The notes under the pieces are model-generated. The model had not been told where the DNA came from and did not search any database. It saw only the letters and a list, made by a program, of their open reading frames with translations. A program made the position numbers and the translations under genes. 64,000 nt of DNA from Pachyseris speciosa. Its lineage: Eukaryota > Cnidaria > Anthozoa > Scleractinia > Pachyseridae. Every line of letters starts with the position of its first letter. The first letter of the stretch is position 1. Positions 1 to 15,000 of this stretch are shown here, piece after piece. Location of the stretch: NCBI GenBank assembly GCA_016490735.1, contig JAEMWC010000133.1, forward strand, positions 1,241,001 to 1,305,000, read 5' to 3'.

Positions 1-3000
1 CCCCATATTTAGGAGAATCCCCAAAGCTGAAATCCAACCCAAACATTAAGCAAAACATACGTAAAAGCTCAAAAACATTACCCCAACTAACCTCAACCCT
101 AGCATGAGCCAAAATTGCAAATCGGTACAAAAGCTTAGGGTTAGACAACACTATTGGAATTCCCCATATTTAGGAGATCCCCAAAGCTGAAATCCAACCC
201 AAACATTAAGCAAAACATACGTAAAAGCTCAAAAACATTACCCCAACTAACCCAACCCTAGCATGAGCCAAATATGCAAATCGGTACAAAAGCTTAGGGT
301 TAGACAACACTATTGAATTCCCCAATTTAGGAGATCCCCAAAGCTGAAATCCAACCCAACATTAAGCAAAACATACGAAAAAGTCAAAAACATTACCCCA
401 ACTAACCCCAACCCTAAATAAGCTAAACTTGCAAATCGGTACAAAAGCTTAGGGTTAGACAACACTATTGGAATTCCCCATATTTAGGAGATCCCCAAAG
501 CTGAAATCCAACCCAAACATTAAGCAAAACATACGTCAAAGCTCAAAACATTACCCCAACTAACCCCAACCCTAGCATGAGCCAAAATTGCAAATCGGTA
601 CAAAAGCTTAGGGTTAGACAACACTATTGGAATTCCCATATTTAGGAGATCCCCAAAGCTGAAATCCAACCCAAACATTAAGCAAAACATACGTAAAAGC
701 TCAAAAACATTACCCCAACTAACCTCAACCCTAGCATGAGCCAAAATTGCAAATCGGTACAAAAGCTTAGGGTTAGACAACACTATTGGAATTCCCCATA
801 TTTAGGAGATCCCCAAAGCTGAAATCCAACCCAAACATTAAGCAAAACATACGTCAAAGCTCAAAAACATTACCCCAACTAACCCCAACCCTAGCATGAG
901 CCAAATATGCAAATCGGTACAAAAGCTTAGGGTTAGACAACACTATTGGAATTCCATATTTAGGAGATCCCCAAAGCTGAAATCCAACCCAAACATTAAG
1001 CAAAACATACGAAAAGCTCAAAAACATTACCCCAACTAACCCCAACCCTAAAATAAGCAAAAATTGCAAATCGGTACAAAAGCTTAGGGTTAGACAACAC
1101 TATTGGAATTCCCCATATTTAGGAGATCCCCAAAGCTGAAATCCAACCCAAACATTAAGCAAAACATACGTCAAAGGCTCAAAAACATTACCCCAACTAA
1201 CCCCAACCCTAGCATGACCAAAATTGCAAATCGGTACAAAAGCTTAGGGTTAGACAACACTATTGGAATTCCCCATATTTAGGAGATCCCCAAAGCTGAA
1301 ATCCAACCCAAACATTAAGCAAAACATATACAAAAGCTCAAAAACATTACCCCAACTAACCCCAACCCTAGCATGAGCCAAAATGGCAAATCGGTACAAA
1401 AGCTTAGGGTTAGACAACACTATTGGAATTCCCCATATTTAGGAGATCCCCAAAGCTGAAATCCAACCCAAACATTAAGCAAAACATACGTCAAAGCTCA
1501 AAAACATTACCCCAACTAACCCCAACCCTAGCATGAGCCAAAATGCAAATCGGTACAAAAGCTTAGGGTTAGACAACACTATTGGAATTCCCCATATTTA
1601 GGAGATCCCCAAAGCTGAAATCCAACCCAAAACATTAAGCAAAACATACGAAAAAGGTCAAAAACATTACCCCAACTAACCCCACACCTAAGCATAAGCC
1701 AAAATTGCAAATCGGTACAAAAGCTTAGGGTTAGACAACACTATTGGAATTCCCCATATTTAGGAGATCCCCAAAGCTGAAATCCAACCCAAACATTAAG
1801 CAAAACATACGTCAAAAGCTCAAAAACATTACCCCAACTAACCCAAACCTAGCATGAGCCAAAATTGCAAATCGGTACAAAAGCTTAGGGTTAGACAACA
1901 CTATTGGAATTCCCCATATTTAGGAGATCCCCAAAGCTGAAATCCAACCCAAACATTAAGCAAAACATACGTAAAGCTCAAAAACATTACCCCAACTAAC
2001 CTCAACCCTAGCATGAGCCAAAATTGCAAATCGGTACAAAAGCTTAGGGTTAGACAACACTATTGGAATTCCCATATTTAGGAGATCCCCAAAGCTGAAA
2101 TCCAACCCAAACATTAAGCAAAACATACGTCAAAGCTCAAAAACATTACCCCAACTAACCCCAACCCTAGCATGAGCCAAAATTGCAAATCGGTACAAAA
2201 GCTTAGGGTTAGACAACACTATTGGAATTCCCCATATTTAGGAGATCCCCAAAGCTGAAATCCAACCCAAACATTAAGCAAAACATACGAAAAAGGTCAA
2301 AAACATTACCCCAACTACCCCAACACTTAAATAAGCCAAAACTTGCAAATCGGTACAAAAGCTTAGGGTTAGACAACACTATTGGAATTCCCCATATTTA
2401 GGAGATCCCCAAAGCTGAAATCCAACCCAAACATTAAGCAAAACATACGTCAAAAGCTCAAAAACATTACCCCAACTAACCCCAACCTAGCATGAGCCAA
2501 AATTGCAAATCGTACAAAAGCTTAGGGTTAGACAACACTATTGGAATTCCCATATTTAGGAGATCCCCAAAGCTGAAATCCAACCCAAAACATTAAGCAA
2601 AACATACGTAAGTCAAAAACATTACCCCAACTAACCCAACCCTAGCATGAGCCAAAATTGCAAATCGGTACAAAAGCTTAGGGTTAGACAACACTATTGG
2701 AATTCCCCATATTTAGGAGATCCCCAAAGCTGAAATCCAACCCAAACATTAAGCAAAAACATACGTAAAAGCTCAAAACATTACCCCAACTAAACCAACC
2801 TAGCATGACCAAAAATGGCAAATCGGTACAAAAGCTTAGGGTTAGACAACACTATTGGAATTCCCCATATTTAGGAGATCCCCAAAGCTGAAATCCAACC
2901 CAAACATTAAGCAAAACATACGTAAAAGCTCAAAAACATTACCCCAACTAACCCCAACCCTAGCATGAGCCAAAATTGCAAATCGGTACAAAAGCTTAGG

Positions 3001-6000
3001 GTTAGACAACACTATTGGAATTCCCCATATTTAGGAGATCCCCAAAGCTGAAATCCAACCCAAACATTAAGCAAAACATACGTAAAAGCTCAAAAACATT
3101 ACCCCAACTAACCCCAACCCTAGCATGAGCCAAAATTGCAAATCGGTACAAAAGCTTAGGGTTAGACAACACTATTGGAATTCCCATATTTAGGAGATCC
3201 CCAAAGCTGAAATCCAACCAAACATTAAGCAAAACATACGCAAAGGTCAAAAATTATTACCCCAACTAACCCCAACCCTAGCATAAGCCCAAATTAAAAA
3301 TCGATACAAAAGCTTAGGGTTAGAGAACACTAATTGGAATTGCCCATATTTAGGAGATCCCCAAAGCTGAAATCCAAGCAAAACATTAAGCAAAACATAC
3401 GAAAAAGGTCAAAAACATTACCCCAACTAACCCCAACCCTAAAATAAGCTAAACTTGCAAATCGTACAAAAGCTTAGGGTTAGACAACACTATTGGAATT
3501 CCCCATATTTAGGAGATCCCCAAAGCTGAAATCCAACCCAAACATTAAGCAAAACATACGTAAAAGCTCAAAAACATTACCCCAACAAACCTCAACCCTA
3601 GCATGAGCCAAAATTGCAAATCGGTACAAAAGCTTAGGGTTAGACAACACTATTGGAATTCCCATATTTAGGAGATCCCCAAAGCTGAAATCCAAGCAAA
3701 CATTAAGCAAAACATACGAAAAAGGCAAAACATTACCCCAACTAACCCAACCCTAGCATAAGCCAAAATTGCAAATCGGTACAAAAGCTTAGGGTTAGAC
3801 AACACTATTGGAATTCCCCATATTTAGGAGAACCCCAAAGCTGAAATCCAACCCAAACATTAAGCAAAACATACGTAAAAGCTCAAAAACATTACCCCAA
3901 CTAACCCCAACCCTAGCATGAGCCAAAATTGCAAATCGGTACAAAAGCTTAGGGTTAGACAACACTATTGGAATTCCCATATTTAGGAGATCCCAAAGCT
4001 GAAATCCAACCCAAACATTAAGCAAAACATACGTAAAAGCTAAAAAACATTACCCCAACTAACCCCAACCCTAGCATGAGCCAAAATTTGCAAATCGGTA
4101 CAAAAGCTTAGGGTTAGACAACACTTTGGAATTCCCCATATTTAGGAGATCCCCAAAGCTGAAATCCAACCAAACATTAAGCAAAACATACGTAAAAGCT
4201 CAAAAACATTACCCCAACAACCCCAACCTAGCATAAGCCAAATTGCAAATCGGTACAAAAGCTTAGGGTTAGACAACACTATTGGAATTCCCCATATTTA
4301 GGAGATCCCCAAAGCTGAAATCCAACCAAACATTAAGCAAAACATACGTAAAAGCTCAAAAACATTACCCCAACTACCCCAACCCTAGCATGAAGCCAAA
4401 ATTGCAAATCGGTACAAAAGCTTAGGGTTAGACAACACTATTGGAATTCCCATATTTAGGAGATCCCCAAAGCTGAAATCCAACCCAAACATTAAGCAAA
4501 ACATACGTAAAAGCTCAAAACATTACCCCAACTAACCCCAACCCTAGCATAAGCCAAAATTGCAAATCGGTACAAAAGCTTAGGGTTAGACAACACTATT
4601 GGAATTCCCCATATTTAGGAGATCCCCAAAGCTGAAATCCAACCCAAACATTAAGCAAAACATACGTAAAAGCTCAAAAACATTACCCCAACTAACCCCA
4701 ATATAGCATGAGCCAAAATTTCAAATCGTTACAAAAGCTTAGGGTTAGACAACACTATTGGAATTCCCCATATTTAGAAGATCCCCAAAGTTGAAATCCA
4801 ACCCAAACATTAAGAAAACATACGCAAAAGGTTAAAATATTACCAACAACCCCAACCCTAGCATAAGCCAAAATTAAAAATCGATACAAAAGCTTAGGGT
4901 TAGAGAACACTTAACTGGAATTGCCCATATTTAGGAGATCCCCAAAGCTGAAATCCAAGCAAAACATTAAGCAAAACATACGAAAAAGGTCAAACATTAC
5001 CCCAACTAACCCCAACACTAAAATAAGCTAAACTTGCAAATCAGTACAAAAGCTTAGGGTTAGACAACACTATTGGAATTCCCCATATTTAGGAGATCCC
5101 CAAAGCTGAAATCCAACCAAACATTAAGCAAAACATACGTAAAAGCTCAAAAACATTACCCAACTAACCTCCCCTAGCATGAGCCAAAATTGCAAATCGG
5201 TACAAAAGCTTAGGGTTAGACAACACTATTGGAATTCCCCATATTTAGGAGATCCCCAAAGCTGAAATCCACCCAAACATTAAGCAAAACATACGTCAAG
5301 CTCAAAAACATTACCCCAACTAACCCCAACCCTAGCATGAGCCAAATTGCAAATCGGTACAAAAGCTTAGGGTTAGACAACACTATTGGAATTCCCCATA
5401 TTTAGGAGATCCCCAAAGCTGAAATCCAACCCAAACATTAAGCAAAACATACGTAAAAGCTCAAAACATTACCCCAACAAACCTCAACCCTAGCATAAGC
5501 CAAAATTGCAAATCGGTACAAAAGCTTAGGGTTAGACAACACTATTGGAATTCCCCATATTTAGGAGATCCCCAAAGCTGAAATCCAACCAAACATTAAG
5601 CAAAACATACGTAAAAGCTCAAAACATTACCCCAACTAACCCCAACCTAGCATAAGCCAAAATTGCAAATCGGTTACAAAAGCTTAGGGTTAGACAACAC
5701 TATTGGAATTCCCATATTTAGGAGATCCCAAAGCTGAAATCCAACCAAACATTAAGCAAACATACGTAAAGCTCAAAAACATTACCCCAACTAACCCAAC
5801 CCTAGCATGGCCAAAATTGCAAATCGGTACAAAAGCTTAGGGTTAGACAACACTATTGGAATTCCCCATATTTAGGAGATCCCCAAAGCTGAAATCCAAG
5901 CAAAACATTAAGCAAAACATACGAAAAAGGTCAAAACATTACCCCAACTAACCCCAACCTAAAATAAGCCAAACTTGCAAATCGGTACAAAAGCTTAGGG

Positions 6001-9000
6001 TTAGACAACACTATTGGAATTCCCCATATTTAGGAGATCCCCAAAGCTGAAATCCAACCCAAACATTAAGCAAACATACGTAAAAGGTCAAAAACATTAC
6101 CCCAACTAACCCCAACCCTAGCATAAGCCAAAATTGCAATCGGTACAAAAGCTTAGGGTTAGACAACACTATTGGAATTCCCCATATTTAGGAGATCCTG
6201 GAATTCCCCATATTTAGGAGATCCCCAAAGCTGAAATCAACCAAAACATTAAGCAAACATACGAAAAGTCAAAAACATTACCCCAACTAACCCCAACCCT
6301 AAAATAAGCCAAAATTGCAAATCGGTACAAAAGCTTAGGGTTAGACAACACTATTGGAATTCCCCATATTTAGGAGATCCCCAAAGCTGAAATCCAACCA
6401 AAACATTAAGCAAAACATACGTAAAAGCTCAAAAACATTACCCCAACTAACCCAACCCTAGCATAAGCCAAAATTGCAAATCGGTACAAAAGCTTAGGGT
6501 TAGACAACACTATTGGAATTCCCCATATTTAGGAGATCCCCAAAGCTGAAATCCAACCAAAACATTAAGCAAAACATACGAAAAAGGTCAAAAACATTAC
6601 CCCAACTAACCCAACACTAAAATAAGCCAAACTTGCAATCGGTACAAAAGCTTAGGGTTAGACAACACTATTGGAATTCCCCATATTTAGGAGATCCCCA
6701 AAGCTGAAATCCAACCCAAACATTAAGCAAAACATACGTAAAAGCTCAAAAACATTACCCCAACTAACCCCAAACCCTAGCATGAGCCAAAATTGCAAAT
6801 CGGTACAAAAGCTTAGGGTTAGACAACACTATTGGAATTCCCATATTTAGGAGATCCCAAAGCTGAAATCCAACCCAAACATTAAGCAAAACATACGTAA
6901 AAGCTCAAAAACATTACCCCAACAAACCTCAACCCTAGCATGAGCCAAAATTCAAATCGGTACAAAGCTTAGGGTTAGACAACACTATTGGAATTCCCCA
7001 TATTTAGGAGATCCCCAAAGCTGAAATCCAACCCAACATTAAGCAAAACATACGTAAAAGCTCAAAAACATTACCCCAACTAACCCCAACCCTAGCATGA
7101 CAAAAGCTTAGGGTTAGACAACACTATTTGGAATTCCCCATATTTAGGAGATCCCAAAGCTGAAATCCAAGCAAAACATTAAGCAAAAACATACGTAAAA
7201 GGTCAAAAACATTACCCCAACTAACCCCAACCCTAAAAAGGCCAAACTTGCAAATCGGTACAAAAGCTTAGGGTTAGACAACACTATTGGAATTCCCATA
7301 TTTAGGAGATCCCCAAAGCTGAAATCCAACCCAAACATTAAGCAAAACATACGTAAAAGCTCAAAAACATTACCCCAACTAACCCCAACCCTAGCATGAG
7401 CCAAAATTGCAAATCGGTACAAAAGCTTAGGGTTAGACAACACTATTGGAATTCCCCATATTTAGGAGATCCCCAAAGCTGAAATCCAACCCAAACATTA
7501 AGCAAAACATACGTCAAAGCTCAAAAACATTACCCCAACTAACCCCAACCCTAGCATGAGCCAAAATGCAAATCGGTACAAAAGCTTAGGGTTAGACAAC
7601 ACTATTGGAATTCCCCATATTTAGGAGATCCCCAAAGCTGAAATCCAACCCAAACATTAAGCAAAACATACGAAAAAGCTCAAAAAATTACCCCCCAACT
7701 AACCCAACACTAAAATAAGCCAAAATTGCAAATCGGTACAAAAGCTTAGGGTTAGACAACACTATTGGAATTCCCATATTTAGGAGATCCCCAAAGCTGA
7801 AATCCAACCAAACATTAAGCAAAACATACGTAAAAGCTCAAAAACATTACCCCAACTAACCCAACCCTAGCATGAGCCAAAATTGCAAATCGGTACAAAA
7901 GCTTAGGGTTAGACAACACTATTGGAATTCCCCATATTTAGGAGATCCCCAAAGCTGAAATCCAACCCAAACATTAAGCAAAACATACGTAAAAGCTCAA
8001 AAACATTACCCCAACTAACCCAACCCTAGCATGAGCCAAAATGCAAATCGGTACAAAAGCTTAGGGTTAGACAACACTATTGGAATTCCCCATATTTAGG
8101 AGATCCCCAAAGCTGAAATCCAACCCAAACATTAAGCAAAACATACGTAAAAGCTCAAAAACATTACCCCAACTAACCCAACACTAAAATAAGCCAAAAT
8201 TGCAAATCGGTACAAAAGCTTAGGGTTAGACAACACTATTGGAATTCCCCATATTTAGGAGATCCCCAAAGCTGAAATCCAACCAAACATTAAGCAAAAC
8301 ATACGTAAAAGCTCAAAAACATTACCCCAACTAACCCCAACCCTAGCATGAGCCAAAATGCAAATCGGTACAAAAGCTTAGGGTTAGACAACACTATTGG
8401 AATTCCCCATATTTAGGAGATCCCCAAAGCTGAAATCCAACCCAAACATTAAGCAAAACATACGTAAAAGCTCAAAAACATTACCCCAACTAACCCAACA
8501 CTAGCATGAGCTAAAATTGCAAATCGGTACAAAAGCTTAGGGTTAGACAACACTATTGGAATTCCCCATATTTAGGAGATCCCCAAAGCTGAAATCCAAC
8601 CCAAACATTAAGCAAAACATACGTAAAAGCTCAAAAACATTACCCCAACTAACCTCAACCCTAGCATGAGCCAAAATGCAAATCGGTACAAAAGCTTAGG
8701 GTTAGACAACACTATTGGAATTCCCATATTTAGGAGATCCCCAAAGCTGAAATCCAACCCAAACATTAAGCAAAACATACGAAAAGGTCAAAAACATTAC
8801 CCCAACTAACCCCAACCCTAGCAAAGCTAAACTTGCAAATCGGTACAAAAGCTTAGGGTTAGACAACACTATTGGAATTCCCATATTTAGGAGATCCCCA
8901 AAGCTGAAATCCAACCAAACATTAAGCAAAACATACGTAAAAGCTCAAAAACATTACCCCAACTAACCTCAAACCTAGCATAGACCAAAAATGGCAAATC

Positions 9001-12000
9001 GGTACAAAAGCTTAGGGTTAGACAACACTATTGGAATTCCCATATTTAGGAGATCCCCAAAGCTGAAATCCAACCAAACATTAAGCAAAACATACGTAAA
9101 AGCTCAAAAACATTACCCCAACTAACCCCAACCCTAGCATGAGCCAAATTGCAAATCGGTACAAAAGCTTAGGGTTAGACAACACTATTGGAATTCCCCA
9201 TATTTAGGAGATCCCCAAAGCTGAAATCCAACCAAACATTAAGCAAAACATACGAAAAAGCTCAAAAACATTACCCCAACTACCCAACACTAAAATAAGC
9301 TAAAATTGCAAATCGGTACAAAAGCTTAGGGTTAGACAACACTATTGGAATTCCCATATTTAGGAGATCCCAAAGCTGAAATCCAACCCAAACATTAAGC
9401 AAAAACATACGTAAAAGCTCAAAAACATTACCCCAACTTGCAAATCGGTACAAAAGCTTAGGGTTAGACAACACTATTGGAATTCCCCATATTTAGGAGA
9501 TCCCCAAAGCTGAAATCCAAGCCAAACATTAAGCAAAACATACGTAAAAGCTCAAAAACATTACCCCAACTAACCCCAACCCTAGCATAAGCCAAAATTG
9601 CAAATCGGTACAAAAGCTTAGGGTTAGACAACACTATTGGAATTCCCCATATTTAGGAGATCCCCAAAGCTGAAATCCAAGCCAAACATTAAGCAAAACA
9701 TACGCAAAAGGTCAAAAACATTACCCCAACTAACCCCAACCCTAGCATAAGCCAAAATTAAAACATACGTAAAAGCTCAAAAACATTACCCCAACTAACC
9801 CAACCCTAGCATGAGCCAAAATTGCAAATCGGTACAAAAGCTTAGGGTTAGACAACACTATTGGAATTCCCCATATTTAGGAGATCCCCAAAGCTGAAAT
9901 CCAAGCCAAACATTAAGCAAAACATACGAAAAGGTCAAAAACATTACCCCAACTAACCCCAACACTAAAATAAGCTAAACTTGCAAATCGGTACAAAAGC
10001 TTAGGGTTAGACAACACTATTGGAATTCCCCATATTTAGGAGATCCCAAAGCTGAAATCCAACCCAAACATTAAGCAAAACATACGTAAAAGCTCAAAAA
10101 CATTACCCCAACTAACCCCAACCCTAGCATGAGCCAAAATTGCAAATCGGTACAAAAGCTTAGGGTTAGACAACACTATTGGAATTCCCCTATTTAGGAG
10201 ATCCCCAAAGCTGAAATCCAAACCCAAACATTAAGCAAAACATACGTAAAACTCAAAAACATTACCCCAACTAACCCCAACCCTAGCATAAGCCAAAATT
10301 TGCAAATCGGTACAAAAGCTTAGGGTTAGACAAACACTATTGGAATTCCCCATATTTAGGAGATCCCAAAGCTGAAATCCAACCCAAACATTAAGCAAAA
10401 ACATACGTAAAAGCTCAAAAACATTACCCCAACTAACCCCAACCTAGCATGAGCCAAAATTGCAAATCGGTACAAAAGCTTAGGGTTAGACAACACTATT
10501 GGAATTCCAACACTATTGGAATTCCCATATTTTAGGAGATCCCCAAAGCTGAAATCCAACCCAAACATTAAGCAAAACATACGTAAAAGCTCAAAACATT
10601 ACCCCAACTAACCTCAACCCTAGCATGGCCAAAATTGCAAATCGGTACAAAAGCTTAGGGTTAGACAACACTATTGGAATTCCCCATATTTAGGAGATCC
10701 CCAAAGCTGAAATCCAAAAACATTACCCCAACTAACCCCAACCCTAGCATGAGCCAAAATTGCAAATCGGTACAAAAGCTTAGGGTTAGACAACACTATT
10801 TGGAATTCCCATATTTAGGAGATCCCCAAAGCTGAAATCCAACCCAAACATTAAGCAAAACATACGTAAAAGCTCAAAAACATTACCCCAACTAACCCAA
10901 CCCTAGCATGAGCCAAATATGCAAATCGGTACAAAAGCTTAGGGTTAGACAACACTATTGGAATTCCCCATATTTAGGAGATCCCCAAAGCTGAAATCCA
11001 ACCCAAACATTAAGCAAAACATACGTAAAAGCTCAAAAACATTACCCCAACTAACCCAACCCTAGCATGAGCCAAAATTGCAAATCGGTACAAAAGCTTA
11101 GGGTTAGACAACACTATTGGAATTCCCCATATTTAGGAGATCCCCAAAGCTGAAATCCAACCCAAACATTAAGCAAAACATACGAAAAAGGTCAAAAACA
11201 TTACCCCAACTAACCCAAACACTAAAATAGCTAAATTGCAAATCGGTACAAAAGCTTAGGGTTAGACAACACTATTGGAATTCCCCATATTTAGGAGATC
11301 CCCAAGCTGAAATCCAACCCAAACATTAAGCAAAACATACGTAAAAGCTCAAAAACATTACCCCAACTAACCCCAACCCTAGCATGAGCCAAAATTGCAA
11401 ATCGGTACAAAAGCTTAGGGTTAGACAACACTATTGGAATTCCCCATATTTAGGAGATCCCCAAAGCTGAAATCCAACCCAAACATTAAATTAAGCAAAA
11501 CATACGTAAAAGCTCAAAAACATTACCCCAACTAACCCAACCCTAGCATGAGCCAAAATTGCAAATCGGTACAAAAGCTTAGGGTTAGACAACACTATTG
11601 GAATTCCCCATATTTAGGAGATCCCCAAAGCTGAAATCCAACCCAAACATTAAGCAAAAACATACGTAAAAGCTCAAAAATTACCCCAACTAAACCCAAC
11701 CCTAGCATAGCCAAAATTGCAAATCGGTACAAAAGCTTAGGGTTAGACAACACTATTGGAATTCCCCATATTTAGGAGATCCCCAAAGCTGAAATCCAAC
11801 CCAAACATTAAGCAAAAACATACGTAAAAGCTCAAAAACATTACCCCAACTAACCCCAACCCTAGCAATGAGCCAAAATTGCAAATCGGTACAAAAGCTT
11901 AGGGTTAGACAACACTATTGGAATTCCCCATATTTAGGAGATCCCCAAAGCTGAAATCCAAGCAAACACATTAAGCAAAACATACGAAAAAGCTCAAAAA

Positions 12001-15000
12001 CATTACCCCAACTAACCCCAACCTAAAATAAGCCAAAATTGCAATCGGTACAAAAGCTTAGGGTTAGACAACACTATTGGAATTCCCCATATTTAGGAGA
12101 TCCCAAAGCTGAAATCCAACCCAAACATTAAGAAAAACATACGTAAAAGGTCAAAAACATTACCCCAACTAACCCCAACCCTAGCATAAGCCAAAATTGC
12201 AAATCGGTACAAAAGCTTAGGGTTAGACAACACTATTGGAATTCCCCATATTTAGGAGATCCCCAAAGCTGAAATCCAACCCCAAACATTAAGCAAAACA
12301 TACGTAAAAGCTCAAAAACATTACCCCAACTAACCCCAACCCTAGCATGAGCCAAAATTGCAAATCGGTACAAAAGCTTAGGGTTAGACAACACTATTGG
12401 AATTCCCCATATTTAGGATCCCCAAAGCTGAAATCCAACAAAACATTAAGCAAAACATACGTAAAAGTCAAAAACATTACCCCAACTAACCCAACACTAA
12501 AATAAGCCAAAATTGCAATCGGTACAAAAGCTTAGGGTTAGACAACACTATTGGAATTCCCCATATTTAGGAGATCCCCAAAGCTGAAATCCAACCCAAA
12601 CATTAAGCAAAACATACGTAAAAGCTCAAAACATTACCCCAACTAACCCCAACCCTAGCATGAGCCAAAATTGCAAATCGGTACAAAATGCAAATCGGTA
12701 CAAAAGCTTAGGGTTAGACAACACTATTGGAATTCCCCATATTTAGGAGATCCCCAAAGCTGAAATCCAACCCAAACATTAAGAAAAACATACGCAAAAG
12801 CTCAAAAACATTACCCCAACTAACCCCAACCCTAGCATAAGCCAAAATTAAAATCGGTACAAAAGCTTAGGGTTAGACAACACTATTGGAATTCCCCATA
12901 TTTAGGAGATCCCCAAAGCTGAAATCCAACCCAAACATTAAGCAAAACATACGAAAAAGCTCAAAAACATTACCCCAACTAACCCCAACCCTAAAATAAG
13001 CCAAAATTGCAAATCGGTACAAAAGCTTAGGGTTAGACAACACTATTGGAATTCCCCATATTTAGGAGATCCCCAAAGCTGAAATCCAACCCAAACATTA
13101 AGCAAAACATACGAAAAGCTCAAAAACATTACCCCAACTAACCCCAACCCTAGCATGAGCCAAAATTGCAAATCGGTACAAAAGCTTAGGGTTAGACAAC
13201 ACTATTGGAATTCCCCATATTTAGGAGATCCCCAAAGCTGAAATCCAACCCAAACATTAAGCAAAACATACGTAAAAGCTCAAAAACATTACCCCAACTA
13301 ACCTCAACCCTAGCATGAGCAAAATTGCAAATCGGTAAAAAGCTTAGGGTTAGACAACACTATTGGAATTCCCCATATTTAGGAGATCCCCAAAGCTGAA
13401 ATCCAACCCAAACATTAAGCAAAACATACGTCAAAGCTCAAAAACATTACCCCAACTAACCCCAACCCTAGCATGAGCCAAAATTGCAAATCGGTACAAA
13501 AGCTTAGGGTTAGACAACACTATTGGAATTCCCCATATTTAGGAGATCCCCAAAGCTGAAATCCAACCCAAAATTAAGCAAAACATACGTAAAAGCTCAA
13601 AAACATTACCCCAACTAACCCCAACCCTAGCATGAGCCAAAATTGCAAATCGGTACAAAAGCTTAGGGTTAGACAACACTATTGGAATTCCCCATATTTA
13701 GGAGATCCCCAAAGCTGAAATCCAACCCAAACATTAAGCAAAACATACGCAAAGCTCAAAAACATTACCCCAACTAACCCCAACCCTAGCATAAGCCAAA
13801 ATTAAAATCGGTACAAAAGCTTAGGGTTAGACAACACTATTGGAATTCCCCATATTTAGGAGATCCCCAAAGCTGAAATCCAACCAAAACATTAAGCAAA
13901 ACATACGAAAAAGGCAAAAAACATTACCCAACTAACCCCAACCCTAGCATAAGCCAAAATTGCAAATCGGTACAAAAGCTTAGGGTTAGACAACACTATT
14001 GGAATTCCCCATATTTAGGAGATCCCCAAAGCTGAAATCCAACCCAAACATTAAGCAAAACATACGTCAAAAGCTCAAAAACATTACCCCAACTAACCCC
14101 AACCCTAAATGAGCCAAAATTGCAAATCGGTACAAAAGCTTAGGGTTAGACAACACTATTGGAATTCCCCATATTTAGGAGATCCCCAAAGCTGAAATCC
14201 AACCCAAACATTAAGCAAAACATACGTAAAAGCTCAAAAACATTACCCCAACTAACCCCAACCCTAGCATGAGCCAAAATTGCAAATCGGTACAAAAGCT
14301 TAGGGTTAGACAACACTATTGGAATTCCCCATATTTAGGAGATCCCCAAAGCTGAAATCCAACCCAAACATTAAGCAAAACATACGTCAAAGCTCAAAAA
14401 CATTACCCCAACTAACCCCACCCTAGCATGAGCCAAAATTGCAAATCGGTACAAAAGCTTAGGGTTAGACAACACTATTGGAATTCCCCATATTTAGGAG
14501 ATCCCCAAAGCTGAAATCCAACCCAAACATTAAGCAAAACATACGTAAAAGCTCAAAAACATTACCCCAACTAACCCCAACCCTAGCATGGCCAAAATTG
14601 CAAATCGGTACAAAAGCTTAGGGTTAGACAACACTATTGGAATTCCCCATATTTAGGAGATCCCCAAAGCTGAAATCCAAGCCAAACATTAAGCAAAACA
14701 TACGAAAAAGCTCAAAAACATTACCCCAACTAACCCCAACCCTAAAATAAGCAAAATTGCAAATCGGTACAAAAGCTTAGGGTTAGACAACACTATTGGA
14801 ATTCCCCATATTTAGGAGATCCCCAAAGCTGAAATCCAACCAAACATTAAGCAAAACATACGTAAAAGCTCAAAAACATTACCCCAACTAACCCAACCCT
14901 AGCATGAGCCAAAATTGCAAATCGGTACAAAAGCTTAGGGTTAGACAACACTATTGGAATTCCCCATATTTAGGAGATCCCCAAAGCTGAAATCCAACCC